Assembly (NCBI GenBank): GCA_002118135.1
Contig: BDIU01000450.1
Location: 62,001 to 126,000, forward strand
Length of the DNA: 64,000 nt
Direction of reading: 5' to 3'
From: Trebouxia sp. TZW2008
Taxonomy: Eukaryota; Chlorophyta; Trebouxiophyceae; Trebouxiales; Trebouxiaceae
Positions 1 to 14,845 of this stretch are shown piece after piece. Under the pieces are notes generated by a model, which made no database searches, had not been told where the DNA came from, and worked only from the letters and a program-made list of their open reading frames with translations. The position numbers and the translations under genes are program-made. Position 1 is the stretch's first letter. Every line of letters starts with the position of its first letter.

Positions 1-180
1 AGCCATCAATTCTGCCCAAAGTACAGCCACATGCTGCAAAGCAAGTCTCTTCAGCAGTTTCCTCTATGACGCTCCTGCTGTGAGGATGTACACCATTTTA
101 AGATACATCTGAGCTATGTTTTTGCCTGCGCTACTGTCTGAGCAAAGCAGCCTGACTGCCAACTTGAGGGATTTGGTGAG

Positions 181-645
181 GTTGAGCATTGGTAGGATAG
201 TGGACCATGCGCTAGTATGGGCTATGGTGGGCTGATGTGGGCCGTCATGAGCTATTGTGGCAATGATAGCTGATGCGAGCGATTTTAGACTCATGTTGGC
301 AATGGTAGGCTGATGCAGGCAATGTTAGGCTGATGTGGGCAATGATGCTGGTGTGGGCTGTAGTGGGCTAGTGTGGGCTTTTGTGGGCCGTGGTGGGCTA
401 GTGTGTGCTAGTGTGGGCAATGGTAAGCTGATGCGGGCAATGGTAGGCTGGTGTGGGCTATGAAGGGCTAGTGTGGGCAGGCTGGGCATGTGTGGGCTAC
501 GATGGGCTACTTTGGGCTTTCGTGGGCCATGTTGGGCCACTGTGGTCAGTTTGGGCTATGGTGGGCTAGAGGGGCCATATATAGCAACATGGTAGGCAAA
601 TGGTGGTGTTTGGCCATCAGATTGGGCTGTGCTGATGGGCAATGA
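181..645. repeat. Degenerate GGGCTA-rich tandem repeat
   Basis: The stretch is built from imperfect units of roughly 10-11 bp around TGGGCTA/TGGGCAATGG (for example TGGGCTAGTG, TGGGCAATGG, GGGCTGATG), repeated several dozen times with substitutions. The open frames across it on the minus strand (His/Pro/Thr-rich) are by-products of the repeat and not credible genes. It is a simple minisatellite, and I see no transposon ends. Confidence 0.8.
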
Positions 646-2571
646 TCGATGAAAGTGTGAGTCCTATATAAGGGTTGCCAGCAGATCATTTTTGTCAGCA
701 AGTATGGGTCTCAGCAAAACCTAGGTTGCAGGCCAGCAAAGGATAAACGACACAGTACCGTCTGGACGGCGACAGCATCTGTGCTGTAGCATGCATCAAG
801 GCCTGACGAGCGGCGCTACTGCGCGTGAGTCTTAACGTCCGGTCGCCGAGACGCCGGCAAGATCTGCCTCTGATCATAGTGATCAGTGTCAGGTAGTTCC
901 CTCTCCTCTGCGTTTCAGCGGTTGTAAATGGACTGCATGCAAACCTCAATACAGCAGCAACGGAAGATGTGTCTTTTGGAACGTCAGCGCAGCTGATGCG
1001 GGTCACAGATCAGTGCAAACTTCGCTTTGACCTGCAGCAGAGCCTGTTTTGCTGTACGTGCCCCTCAAACCTTAGCCACGCCTGCATCTCAAGCTGTCAG
1101 CCGGCAGCAGAAGAAGTAGGCTGTGATGGCTGTCTCCTGTCACCAGCACTGCCAACCGCATCTGTTGACAATGCTGCTGCCTGTACACGCAAACCAGGCT
1201 ACAACAGTTGTCAAGACTGTCTCAGCTGCTGGTGAAACTTGTCTGGGTTGCCAATGCCTGGCCAGGATGCACTTGCGCCATAGCTATCCTGGCACCAACA
1301 GCTGGTGTGCAGCTGAGCAATTTCAGCAGCAGAGGCTTTGCAAACCCTTTCATTGAGCACGAGCCATAATGCAACTCTGGAGCTCGCTCTGCAGACGACT
1401 CAGCAGGAAAGTGAGCACGGACAAGATCCTGTGTGCGTCTCAGCACTGTGGTCATTGCAGTCTTGTGAATCATCAAGCTGCATCTAGCGCGCTGCGAGTG
1501 ACGACATGGCATAATGAGTCTGTCTTCGCACAGTCTGCCACAACCTTAAGAAAGCATCGCCATATGGTTCCAGCTGGTGTACAGAGAGCCTGCATCATGT
1601 AGCCGTGCAGATCACATGACGCCTGTTCATTGACTGTGTACTACAGTGCACAACGACGTTTCCTTCAGCTTGTGAAATTTACGGTATAAGCTTTCATCAT
1701 TTTGTTGCGACAGCATTCTGCCTACTAGTCAAATTGGTGCAAGCGTACTGTCAATAACTTGCGACTTGTTGACTAGGCTTACTAGGCTGAAACAGCAGAA
1801 GCTTCAGTGCCTATAGACAGAGCCTTTGCGCCCAGTTGACTAGGCTGAGACAGAAGTGGTCCATGCCAAGAGCGTCATCGCGCGTTTTTCCTAGACTACT
1901 GACCCATTGCAGAAGGGTCTCAGAGCAGAAACATGCACCTGCATTGCATGACTCAGTATCAAGCTGGCCCCGGGTAAGCATTGGGCATGTCACTATAGTC
2001 TTTCCCTCAAGCAAGAAATTTCCATAGCAGCCCGTGAGCATACTAGCAATGCAGAACTTTTCACGGACCAGATTGCACCTTTGCTGTTTCAACAACAGGC
2101 TGTATGTGAGTGTGCTTTTGAGCTGCTGGCATGTATAGTTGCCTCGAGAATAAACATATGAGCCGACATGCATATCGCCGTGCGAGGCTCCTTGAGGGCG
2201 TGCTCCCAAGAACAACACACAAGAAAGAAAAGAAAAGTCTATGCCGTCAGGTCATAAATGGGCCCTCTGTGTGAAGAGGTAGCCCAGGGTAGTCACTCAA
2301 GCTTGGCCGGATTGCAGCCTCGCTCATGGCAATATAGCGATAGGACAGAAGTGCTTTGTCATATTCTACTAACATGTCTCTGATCGCTTTGTCAGATTGC
2401 ATCAGAAGCAATGCATGCAGCATATTGATCTCAGATTTGCTTTGGCATCAGCGTCTACATAGCTAGCTGCATGACTTTGTGCTTTTGGCTTGACTTGTAT
2501 GCATTGCCTGCAAGCCAAGCAGGACTGCCCATAATAGACAGACATTGGTGACACTTGGTATGTCAAAGGAA
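646..2571. other. Gene-poor stretch, nothing recognised
   Basis: Only short open frames of 60-135 codons on both strands lie here. They are Cys-, Ser- and His-rich and match no family I know. No convincing chain of exons with consistent splice phases was found. A minus-strand open frame at 1811-2218 is the longest and looks random. Confidence 0.5.
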
Positions 2572-2719
2572 ATGCATGCAAGCTTTGACCAGCACAGTCA
2601 TGCATGCAAGCGTTGACCAGCACAGTCATGCATGCAAGCTTTGACCAGCACAGTCATGCATGCAAGCTTTGACCAGCACAGTCATGCATGCAAGCTTTGA
2701 CCAGCACAGTCATGCATGC
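2572..2719. repeat. 28-bp tandem repeat, five copies plus a partial copy
   Basis: A 28-bp unit containing ATGCATGCAAGC followed by TTTGACCAGCACAGTC starts at 2572, 2600, 2628, 2656 and 2684, with a partial sixth unit from 2712. The period is exact. Only one substitution is obvious (CGTTGACC in the second unit instead of CTTTGACC), so the array is young. The unit contains the palindrome ATGCAT/TGCATGCA. Confidence 0.95.
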
Positions 2720-3134
2720 GTCATGCATCCTCAAGGTGGTTGCAGGCAAACTTTACAATTTTAAGTGTCTTCTGAGAAGTCATCCTGACTTGTGAGTATT
2801 TGCATGTAGTTGTTGCCACAGAAGGCATGAGTGCAAGTTGATTTTGAAAGTTTGTTCTTGACATGCTTGCATACAGTGGTATAAAACATTAACCTCCGGT
2901 GCTATAGCTGCTATGCCTGTTCAGCAACCACTTACTAAGCTACAGTGTGCCATCAGTTTGGCAGGCTGGCAAATTGCTATGCTTTACATTAACGCTTGCT
3001 TGCGCTGCCGCAGTTGATCCTGTTCACAACCCTGTTAACACCTTGAAGGGGACCTTGCAAGATCAGTTGCACAGCGGTCAAGTGCACACCGCTACTGCTG
3101 ACGCTTGCATTCCTAGAGAGTTTGGCCTGACAGG

Positions 3135-3153
3135 TGGTGTTGAAATAACACCA
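3135..3153 (-). terminator. Histone 3' stem-loop of H3
   Basis: On the minus strand, 31 bp past the H3 stop codon, lies TGGTGTTATTTCAACACCA. It folds into a 7-bp stem with a 5-nt ATTTC loop. The same element follows H2B, H4 and H2A here. It corresponds to the 3' hairpin that ends replication-dependent histone mRNAs in animals and green algae, but the stem sequence differs from the metazoan GGCTCT-type stem. Confidence 0.9.
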
Positions 3154-3183
3154 TTGAAAATAGGAATGAGTCAGCCTGCCAGT

Positions 3184-3959
<776 letters not shown>

Positions 3960-4448
3960 ATGGCACCAAAGGCAGAGAAGAAGCCTGCCGCTCAGCCCGC
4001 CAAGAAGGCAGTTGCCAAGAAGTCTACTGCTGGACGCAAGAAGGGATCCAAGAAGGCCGTAGAGAGCTACAAGATCTACATCTACAAGGTAGCCATTGAT
4101 GAAGTTTTCTTCATGCAGCGTCGGCGTCTGCTGGCGCAATTGACATTTTGCTGTACTGACAAGTGATCAGACCGGAATTCTGATACTGTCATTCTTGCAC
4201 AGGTCTTGAAGCAGGTTCACCCAGACACTGGCATTTCCTCCAAGGCTATGTCAATCCTAAACTCTTTCATCGCTGACATCTTCGAGAAGATTGCTGTTGA
4301 GACAGCTTCTTTGGCAAGGTACAACAAAAAGCCCACAGTCACCTCAAGGGAGATTCAGACAGCTGTGCGCCTCATTCTGCCAGGCGAACTGGCCAAGCAT
4401 GCAGTGTCAGAGGGCACCAAAGCTGTAACCAAGTTCACATCTGCTTAA
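3960..4448 (+). CDS. H2B: Histone H2B
   Basis: Core histone H2B, 124 aa. Exon 1 is 3960-4088 ([10 protein letters not shown] to YKIYIYK, 43 codons) and exon 2 is 4203-4448. The 114-bp intron is phase 0 with GT/AG borders. The basic Lys/Ala-rich tail, the [11 protein letters not shown] and [11 protein letters not shown] segments of the histone fold and the C-terminal AVTKFTSA are typical of plant and algal H2B. It is transcribed away from H3 and followed by the 3' stem-loop at 4474-4492. Confidence 0.98.
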
Positions 4449-4473
4449 GTCAGGCAGCCTATCTCATCACAAA

Positions 4474-4492
4474 TGGTGTTATTTCAACACCA
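4474..4492 (+). terminator. Histone 3' stem-loop of H2B
   Basis: TGGTGTTATTTCAACACCA lies 25 bp after the H2B stop codon and is identical to the H3 element. It has a 7-bp stem and an ATTTC loop. Confidence 0.9.
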
Positions 4493-5656
4493 CCTGTAAT
4501 GGATACACTCTCCTTACAACCACTACTTTTGCAGCAGCAACCCTGATAAGTTGCGACAACAACACATTGCTACCCAGGTATTCTGTCTGCTTTCCTCACA
4601 CTATTCACTGCAGCTTGCCATGAAGCTGTTGCTTACAGCACTTCTCACTGAAGCTTGCTCCAACAGAAGCTTTGTGCATGCCATCGCATTTGTTACTCTG
4701 TTGAGGATGTTGCACGCAGACAATCAAGTCAAGTCTTCCTGCTGTTCACTTGACAATTGTTGCACACAACATATCTTAGTGGCATTGCAACAGCTTTCTG
4801 TCATGTGACTGTGCACAAGCTGGCAATCATATGACTTCAGCACAGATCAAGGACTGAAAGCAATGCGTGTTGATGCACTGTGCAAAGCAAATGGTGTATA
4901 AGCTACTTGTTGTGTTTTACTGCCACCAAAATAATGCAAGTAGCTGCAGCTTGCTTTTGCTGTAAACTTGTTAGGTGCATGTGATGTCAAACGCATTGAT
5001 TCTGCATTCACTTGACTTGTCTACCCACAGTCCCCAGTGCAAGCTTGCAAATATGTCATGTGGCAGCTATTGACGCACATCTGCCTCGGGTCAGCATAGT
5101 CACTCATAGTTATTGTCTACAACGCTGGTACTGTATGTAGAGTATACGTAGATGCATGCACTGCATGACATGTAGCAGACATCATTGCTACGATGTCTTG
5201 GTCCATGACAAGTCACACTTGCACAAGTGTGCATGCAGTCCTAGCCCATTTGACACTGAGAACAAGATTGTCTTCAAGCCTTTGACATGGTGCACCTTTA
5301 CTTGTCTCACATATGCACATCAACAATGTTAAAAGTAGACATGTGTGCTTGCCTGGCAGGCTTGCCTGTACAACAGTGCAGACTACACTGTGAAACTTGC
5401 ATGAAAAGATGGACTTGTTGTGAGTGCACTGTCGTGACTGCAGACTTGTTAACTCCCAACCGCTTGCGATGTTATGCTATATCAACAACATGCCCGCAGT
5501 CTTCTGAGATTGCTTGTTGATTGATCAAGGCAGGCAGACCAGAAGGGAACAGGACGCGCAAAACAACATTGTTCACTGTACAGAGCGCCCCGTGAGCATT
5601 GTGAGGTCAGCTTGAAGTTTTTTGACCAGGTTAAAAACACGAAATTTCCGGACAGG
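4493..5656. other. Intergenic region between H2B and H4 3' ends
   Basis: This region lies between two convergent histone genes. Short open frames rich in Leu, Cys and His are present but match nothing. I see no gene, mobile element or array. The sequence is rich in TGCA/TTGC words like the rest of the window. Confidence 0.6.
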
Positions 5657-5675
5657 TGGTGTTGAAATAACACCA
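5657..5675 (-). terminator. Histone 3' stem-loop of H4
   Basis: Read on the minus strand this is TGGTGTTATTTCAACACCA, the same hairpin as for H3 and H2B, placed 29 bp past the H4 stop codon. Confidence 0.9.
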
Positions 5676-5704
5676 TTTGTTGTTTGTAGCAAAGCTACAG
5701 CAAT

Positions 5705-6982
<1,278 letters not shown>

Positions 6983-7010
6983 TTCATCTCGTTCAGTATA
7001 TCACTTCAAA

Positions 7011-7029
7011 TGGTGTTATTTTAACACCA
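7011..7029 (+). terminator. Histone 3' stem-loop of H2A
   Basis: TGGTGTTATTTTAACACCA lies 28 bp after the stop codon. The stem is identical to the other three elements; the loop is ATTTT instead of ATTTC. Confidence 0.9.
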
Positions 7030-7386
7030 CCACACATTGGCAAGCTACTCTGACACAGCATTTGCGACAACACCACACATCTTTGACATGCGCAAGGCTC
7101 ATGCCTGAGCGTACACTTCAATGCAATTGCATTTGATGAAGTATGCAGGTTTGTGATCTAGACGATAATTATAACCGGACACCTTGCAATATGCATCACT
7201 AGCTTTGGTCGAAGAATCTATTGCCACTTTTAATTTGTGCTCTGGTAGCACAAGACCTGCAATTTGCTGGGGTTTAGTTTGCAATTGCTACAAATACCCA
7301 CTTGCCTCCATCAATTTGCATCAAACCTTCACAGCTCAGACTGTAACAGGACAGGGACTAAATCTGCAATGTCACTGACACACAAG
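7030..7386. other. Intergenic, convergent H2A and SSRP1 ends
   Basis: This 357-bp gap lies between convergent genes. I see no ORF of note and no repeat. It presumably holds the 3' UTR and polyadenylation sites of SSRP1. Confidence 0.6.
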
Positions 7387-10300
7387 CTAATCTGAGTCAG
7401 CTGCCTCTGCTTTGCTGGCCTTGTATGCAGCCATTTGCTCTTCATATCTTTTCTTGTCTTCAGCAGCTTGCTCCTCATAGGGCTTCTTGTCTTCTGCACT
7501 GACAGATTTCCACTTGTCGCCCAACACTTTTGCAACATCTGTGAAAGCGATGCCAGGGTTCTCTGACTTGACCTGCACAGGCATCATTCCAGGTCAGCAT
7601 AGCTGAGCAACTACTTGAATGCTACAGATGCATCAATTCTGCTTAGATAGTTGTGAGTGTACATTTTAGATTGCTGAGCCACAGAGATGATCGCTGAGCA
7701 GCTTGGCAACTCAGGTGCACTACCAAGGCTGTACGTGCCGCAATGCACATCTGCTGAAGCACATGCTGTTATGAAAAGCATGTTTGGCGGCTACAAGCAG
7801 TGGCAAAGTGAGCATCAATGCAAACAATATGCCAATCTGGCTGCCAGCAAGCAGGATATCAGGTGATTGCTGATGTTAAGGACGCACAAAAAGGTGTGAT
7901 TTCCCAGCATTTTGTGACATTATTGGGCATGACCTGCATGTCATCAGCTGACAACATGATGCTTATCGTACCTTTTCTCTGTTTGCTTGACTGAAAAACA
8001 TGAAGGCAGACAGGCCTCGCTTGGGTTCATTTTTGTCTTTCTTCTTCCTGGGCTTTTTGCCCTTGCCCTTGCCCTTGCCGCCCTCACCGTCTGCAGGCTC
8101 TGCAGAAGAAGCCTTGGATTTTGACTTTGCCTTCTTCTTCTCTGGTTTTGCTTCATCGGAGTCTCCAGCTGGTGTGGGGGAGGGTTTATGCTTGGCCTTC
8201 TTCTGCTACAACAAAGCGATGTCAGCAAAATGAGCAACAGGACACAAAACCTTGATCACACTATTTCAGCGCAGCGTATGCTGCATGAGTCTCCATGAAA
8301 GCCATGGCAAGGCAATTGTGGGCCTGCTGAGGCTGGCTAGCACGTGGTCTGAATGCATCAGTAAATGCAGGCAGTTGTGACATCGACAGCTTGCCTCTGA
8401 TGGATGCCATTGCTAACACACCTGAGAGACATGCAATCACGGCACTCTGACACAAGCAACTCTGGGCTATGAATCATACTGAGAGGAAGTAGTACAGCGC
8501 ATGGAGGTAGCGTTCTGCATTCATTGCAGCAAAATGCGCCGTCTCAATTTCAAGAGCAGCAAGGAATGCATGTTAGCTTCTGCTGGATGCAAATGTGTGC
8601 AATTTGCACCTTTGGCTGCTCATCAATCATCTCAGCATCACCGCTCTCAGCGTCACTTTCATCTGATGGCTCTCCTTCATCATCGTCTGCGCTCTTCATG
8701 TCAAAGTCAGCATCCTCTTCAGAGTCTTCATCCAGCTCGCCAGCAGCTTGCATTGACGCCATGCCTGCAGAACAAGTCAGCACAGCATTCGATGCATTGC
8801 TTGCTCATATGCGCCCATGGCAGGCCCAGACAGCCAAGGCAATTTGCACAGAGGCCAGCAGCTGCTTCAGTGCAAGAGTGCTGCCTGGAACAACAACATG
8901 AGGTCATTTTACGACACACCAATCTTGCTCTATTCGACAAAATGCTTGCAGGCTGCAGCAACTCAGAAGCAGTACAAACAAAACTGTTCATTGTCACTGG
9001 TGACGTTGATCAAGGCAATGCTGGCTTCTGTGATGAAGAGCTGCAAGATCAATGCTCAAGGGTACTCTGTCTTCTGTTTGACAATCTTGTGCCACTGCCA
9101 GAGGGTCATGCAGGTAGCAAAGTAACTGTCAACAGCAGGTGTGGACTGCTGATGCAATGCACCCCACATATGAGTGTTGAAAGGTGATGGTACATATCAT
9201 TTTTTGAGTCTGCATCTGAGTGTTGGGCTGTGACGCGACATTTGATTACCTGTGTCAATGTCCTCTCCGAGGTCCACATCAAGGGCTGCTCTGGCAGCCC
9301 CACTAGGGCCCATTTCAGCCTCAGCCACATTCTCAATGCGCAGCCTCTTGGCTTGGATGAAGTTGAATAGGTTGTTCCACTCTGACTTCTGTATACCTCT
9401 GAATTGAAACTCCTGCATCAGTGCATGAAGAAGTCAGTTGGTATCATTTGTGATGTCTGCAATGATACTGTTTCGATGTATTGGTGCGTGCTGCAGATGG
9501 TCCTGCGCAGCTGTACATTGTCATGCGCTTGCAGCTCAAACTTGTTTGCATCTTCACGCAGCAGTGCATGTTTGCTGAATTCCAGTTGCCTTGCGGCATC
9601 TGAGGCAAAGCATGGGTGCAAGCAAGTCAGCCACAGACAACCTGCCTGCAGCATTGCTGCACTGCACAGCACATTAATGCCATACAGAACAAAGCGTCTG
9701 CACCATCTGTGCCAGATACGTGTTGCAACACAGTACTGCCCAAGGTGCATAAACAGCATCAACTGTACACAGGTAGGTAGCCCTGACCACAGCGAACATG
9801 CACAGCGAACATGCAAGCTTGCATGGAATACTTTGTTTTGCAAGTCTGGCAGAAGCATGAGACAAATTGTCAGAGTTCATATGACTCTCCCCCTTCCTGC
9901 AGCCATTGCTAAACATGCTTCTTGAGCTTGATTGAACCACAAATCGCTTTTAGTGGGCAAAGATCTGCAACAGTGGTCATGCCAGGATGGTTCAAACAAT
10001 CATGAGAAAGACAGAGCTGCATGCAATCGCAGCGAGTCACAATGCTTGTTTGCGACTGCTTTTGGGTGTGTCTGTGCATTGGCGCAACTTTGCATTGCAG
10101 ACTTTGACAGTGCAGTGCAACTTACAGAGCTAATGCGTACCTGCTCTGCTTGCATGCGGATGGACAGGTCAAAGGTCTTGGCGCTGGCAGGGCCTCCTTG
10201 ACACAGAAATTGACAAGTGAAAATCACAGCTGCATGCAATGCAGCAAGTAACAATGCTCAATCATGAGCTATCTCCAAGTTTGTTACTGCATTGATGCAA

Positions 10301-13300
10301 TGACACCTGAAAAAGTGCTGTACGACAAGATGCAGCAAGAAAGATACAGCTAATGCGCACCTGGTCTGCTTGCATGCGGATTGAAAGGTCAAAGGTCTTG
10401 GCACTGGCAGCTAGCATGCCAGGGCCTCCTTGACGCAAGAACTCTACGCTCTCTATCTCATCATGCACTAGAAGGGTTGGCGGCTTCTGGACATAGAAGA
10501 ACGCCCGCTCTAGAGGATATAAGTAGCCGTCATCAGCCTGCAGAAACAACAATTTTTTTAGAAAGCAGGTGCTGTCATGTCTGCCAAAATCTTTTCCAAA
10601 CGAATCTTGACAAGGTCATTCATATTGAGACAGTAACAAGGTTGCGATGTTCACAGCTGCAGACATATGCCCAAACCGATGTAATCGATGCTTGGACGCT
10701 TCTGAAACAAAGCAACCCTGTTATGGCAGCTGTAAGCTGTGACAGCATTAGCAACTCAGCAGACACATACGTACATGAAGCTGTGAATGTGTTCAATCCC
10801 TGCCTGATCATGCAGCAGCCCTTGCATGGCATAAGCAGCTGTTGATGCACAGAGCAGGAAAAAACAGAGGCAAAGGCATGTCCCTGCTGACCTTGTATGA
10901 GCAGCGCACTGCGTAGCCAGCACCATCTGCTGTTCTGAAGGCTGATGGCTTGGTGAGCTTGGTGGCTGCCAGCCCCCTCAAGGTCTTGCTGAACACATCA
11001 ACCGCTGAGCCTGACAAGGACTGTTGCAGCTTGCCGCCACACTGTAGGCATACAACATTTGCTTACTGATTGCACGTGTATGGCATGAGACAATTGATTT
11101 TGGAACTGGGTGGCTGCCAGACCCCTCAAGGTCTTGCTGACACAGCAACTGCTGAGCCTGACAAGGATTGCTGCAGCTTGCCACCACATTGCAGGCACAA
11201 GCTGCTTTACTTATGCATTGCGCATGTATGGCATGAGAAGGTTGCTTTTGGTGGTGCTCCAAGGACATTGCCATCTTAAGCAAGCTGTCTGACACAGGAG
11301 CAGTAGTGAGCAACAAAGCTGCATGGCGGGTGCAGATGATCCTGGCACAGGTGCGGCTTAAGGAGGCAGCTGCAGTGGTGCTGCTCGCTGCAAACAGCAA
11401 TGTTAATAGATCACATACTCATGCAGCTTTGCATTACTGGTTCAAAGTCAAACACAACACTGATAACGTGAAGAGCAAACATGCAGCAATCAGAGGTCAA
11501 GTCAGTGTGATATGGTGCATGACAGTAGCTTATCCTGGCAATGTCTTTGGTGCAATCAAATCGTTCTGGGCAAAGCAGCAGCTTACGCCCAAGGAGAAAC
11601 AAGCAGCAGCTCCTTTGTCCTTTGCAGCCAGATGCTGACTTGCACTCTGAGGAGTGCATAAGGCAGTGCATGAGGCAGCTTTTAAGTACAGGCCCAGCTT
11701 ATCAGGTCTACATGCAGGACGCACTGTGATAGCACAATTCATGAGCTTGACATGCATCAAAGCGCGCTGATCAGACAAATTAATGAGCTTGACATGCATT
11801 AAAGTGTGGTGATGCAACAGAATTGGCACCTTTCCATTCTTTGCTTCAAGCTGCTCCTCTGTGATGTCCAGCTCAACATTGAGCTCCTCGTCATTGTTGA
11901 ACTGGCAAAGGATGTGTGGATAGTAGGTCTGACCCTTGCGAATGGGAGGATCCAGGGAGATGACAACCAAAGTCTGGGGAACATTGGACTTTGGCAACAC
12001 AAACAATCTGACAATGGAATCGTACTGTATTCTGTAGTCTTGCGCCTGCAGCACATATACAAACTCATTGCAACATATCCATGTAGCACGAGTTGTCATC
12101 CCTCACAAACGCACTAACATGCTGCTGACAAAGCGGTACTCGCCAGAGAGGAAAGTGTTGAGCAACAGCAGGACTCAGGCAACTCACAGCAGGCTGAATG
12201 CACTACTGCCTCTGCTATGATGCTGACGCCTTTCAACGCTGGGCTTTGAGTCAAGGCAATGCATCAAGCACTGTCGCTATTGCAGTTGTATGTCGGCATG
12301 GTGTGCACTTGCTTGCTGAGCCTTGCCTGCGCTGGCATGAGATCAATTTCAACACAACATCTGCAAAAGCAGCATTGATATGCACCTTATAGCTTGTCTC
12401 CTGCTGCTGCATGTGTCACAGAACACTGTTGCAAGTGTTGCACAGCGTACCTGACCAGTCAGTTTCAGGGACGACAGATACATCTCCACATCAAAGCGGC
12501 CACGAGGTGCCAGCAAGGACATGCTCTCCCTGTCAAAGGTGACAACAGCATTTCCAGCAGCTGCACCAGCGTCTGTAAACTGCACAATCTGGTCATGCAA
12601 CACCTGCAAGCACAGGCCTTTGTCAAGTCTTTCTCCCTGCATTGGACTGTCACAGAACTTGTTGTCCCAATGACTACCAGCAAAGCAAGCGTTGATATAG
12701 GTGTGGTTGCATTGATGAGTCAATGAATGTGCAGCATTGCAAGCAAGAGCTTTTATCTGCTGATACAGTCATGCACTTGAGCAATCAGCCATGACGACTT
12801 GGATCTAGCCTTGCTACGACTGCGCTGATATGGTTGTGCTGATCTTGCGTGCTTATGGTGCTTAGCTGTGCTGTGTCAGAGTGCTGCCCAAAGGAGCAAG
12901 GACAAAGGTGTGTGCACACACCAAAGCAGAACTTTCAGTCCCTTGAGGAACCAAAGGGGTTGTGGCAGTTTGCGTTCTGTATGCGGATCAAAAGCAGATG
13001 ATTGTTCAGGCTTTGACAGCAAATTGCCAGACCTCAAAAGGTCTGCAGGTGAAATAATATATCACCTGCTGAACCTGACTGATTACAACAGTTGACATTA
13101 TTGCATAGCAATGTGCATTGCATTGCTGTGCAGCAGAGAACTGACCTCAGCAGCGGAGGTGGTGTCCTCGCCACCAAATCTTTCACTGTCTTTGGGGACA
13201 TGGAAGGACATCTCAAAGAGGGCATCTTCATGGTCCCCTCCTGCTGTGTCATCTACAGGAAACTCCAGCATGACATCATCTCTACCCTTCTGAACCTGCA

Positions 13301-14845
13301 AGGCAGCATATTTTCAATACTCTCTTCACGCGGGCATCAGTGACTCACACGCAGAATGGCTCACAAGCTCACTGGCTCACAAGCACACATTGCAAGTGAG
13401 ATCCTGGCAATTCCAGACATCAATGCAATCTGCTGATGAAGGTATTGGCTGAAACGGTTCGAGCGCACCTGACCCACATCTGTCAGGGGTATTCGGAAGG
13501 CTGGCTTGCCAGCTACATTGAAAACTAGGGTTGAGCCATCCACAACGGCATCACCCCAGTTGCGCCCACTCATGGACAGCTCCTTCTCCTGGAAGTCGTT
13601 GGGTTTGTGAGCAGCATGCACTGCATTGGTTGTTTTGGACAAGTCATGCAAGGGATTCCAATGCATCTATGTCAATGACATGTGTCCCACCCAAAACAAC
13701 TGAGTATGCTACAAGTTGTGGCAAGATACAAGAAAATAGAAGCGCTCTAAGTTTTTGTATATCTTTGCCAGGTTGACTCGCTTCAGCACAGTGCACAACA
13801 GCAACAACAAGCTGCTACTCAAGACTGCAGGCCATTGAGGTTCAGCTGTAACTGCGCACTGGCATTTGCTGCCAGCGAGTCAGATTGCATACCTCAATAG
13901 GCTTGTCATGATCATTAGTGAATCTGCGAAGCTGCTCCAGGTCCTGCAAATATTGGTGAAGAGTGACTACAGCATTCAGTACAAACTTGGTTTAGCACAG
14001 GACTGGTTGGAGACAGGTGACTGCTCCACTATATACCTAGCTGAGCCTGTCTAGCATGCATCTTGAATGGAAATGGAATGAACAGTGTCATAAGTCAGCA
14101 GCTAGATCAATGTCATGAGAGCATCAGCTTGCTAAGCAGGCACAAAGGGGGGAACAGCTGAGCAGCTCAGTGCTCTGCTTCATTGCTGTGTAGCAAGAAA
14201 CAGTGGACATTGGCTTGTCGACTTCTAACAGTGTAACATCAGATGTCCCGATCATGACAATCGAGACAAGCCTGCCCGATGAGACAGGACCTGTGCCACA
14301 AACACGCAGCAATGTATGCTAGATAGCAGAGTGACTGGTTCTGTCATCAATGCACATGGCTTGATCCAGTGTACCCGGCCTGCATCAGCTGTCATGCAGA
14401 GGTACCTGATCACGAAAGCCTGTGAAGTTGGTAGTTGCACCACTTTTGCCTTTCACGCCAAGTTGGCATCCTCTTGCTACTTTTGTCCATATTAGCTTGT
14501 CAATATCTGCGTCAAGATGCATGGTGGTAATTGTCTGCTATAGGAAACAATTACCACCTGCTCTGATGGTAATGTAGAGCGTAACAAACCAATAGGGCCC
14601 TGACATATGTGTGCAAACTGACCCTTGATAGGCAACTCGACTGTCTTGCCAGATCCTCCGCCCGTCTTTTTCCAGAAGAAACCATTAGCTGTGATCTTTA
14701 AGTGCCCTTGACTCTGTATGACAGTGCATGTTGACAGCGTCAGCCAAATGATCTGACAAAGATTGCCTCGTTTTCCTGTGGGACTTACCGTCCCGCTTCT
14801 GCTGCCCAGCGAGATATTGCCGAACTGATGCACATTCTCGGACAT
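7387..14845 (-). CDS. SSRP1: FACT complex subunit SSRP1
   Basis: HMG-box subunit of the FACT histone chaperone (partner SPT16), nuclear, acting during transcription and replication. The model has 14 phase-consistent exons: 14845-14789, 14713-14623, 14506-14406, 13943-13893, 13588-13469, 13295-13146, 12603-12451, 12045-11830, 11020-10892, 10537-10361, 9412-9250, 8764-8610, 8205-7972, 7572-7387. They encode 660 aa, close to plant SSRP1 (about 646). Domains in order: N-terminal dimerisation/PH region ([17 protein letters not shown]), middle PH domains ([52 protein letters not shown]), an acidic Asp/Glu/Ser exon (about 471-521), a Lys-rich linker, and an HMG box (about 578-650; [10 protein letters not shown]). 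It sits tail-to-tail with H2A. Introns 9-10 and 10-11 flanks contain partial exon duplicates, described separately. Confidence 0.95.
10141..10203 (-). repeat. Donor-side partial copy of SSRP1 exon 10
   Basis: On the minus strand the end of exon 10 ([12 protein letters not shown], then a GT donor) is repeated 220 bp downstream as [14 protein letters not shown] followed by GTACGC. Only the last 20 or so codons are copied, without an acceptor that keeps the frame. The full exon 10361-10537 joins in phase to exon 11, so this copy is probably not used. Confidence 0.8.
10952..11245 (-). repeat. Acceptor-side duplication at SSRP1 exon 9
   Basis: Two units about 147 bp apart are similar over more than 100 bp: the segment spanning the start of exon 9 and the preceding intron end (10952-11098) and a diverged copy upstream (11101-11245). 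The true junction is at 11020/11021, and the copy's equivalent is near 11167. The copy contains the exon start ([16 protein letters not shown]) but loses the frame. Confidence 0.8.

Noticed and set aside
325..540. His/Pro/Thr-rich minus-strand protein
   Set aside because: It is a translation of the degenerate GGGCTA repeat.
8501..9187. 228-codon plus-strand open frame opposite SSRP1
   Set aside because: It is antisense to the acidic exon 12 and neighbouring introns of SSRP1, whose phases and homology are solid.
9418..9858. Minus-strand open frame inside SSRP1 intron 10 ([20 protein letters not shown])
   Set aside because: Exons 10 and 11 join in phase to the expected family sequence without it, and no SSRP1 segment corresponds. 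Probably random.
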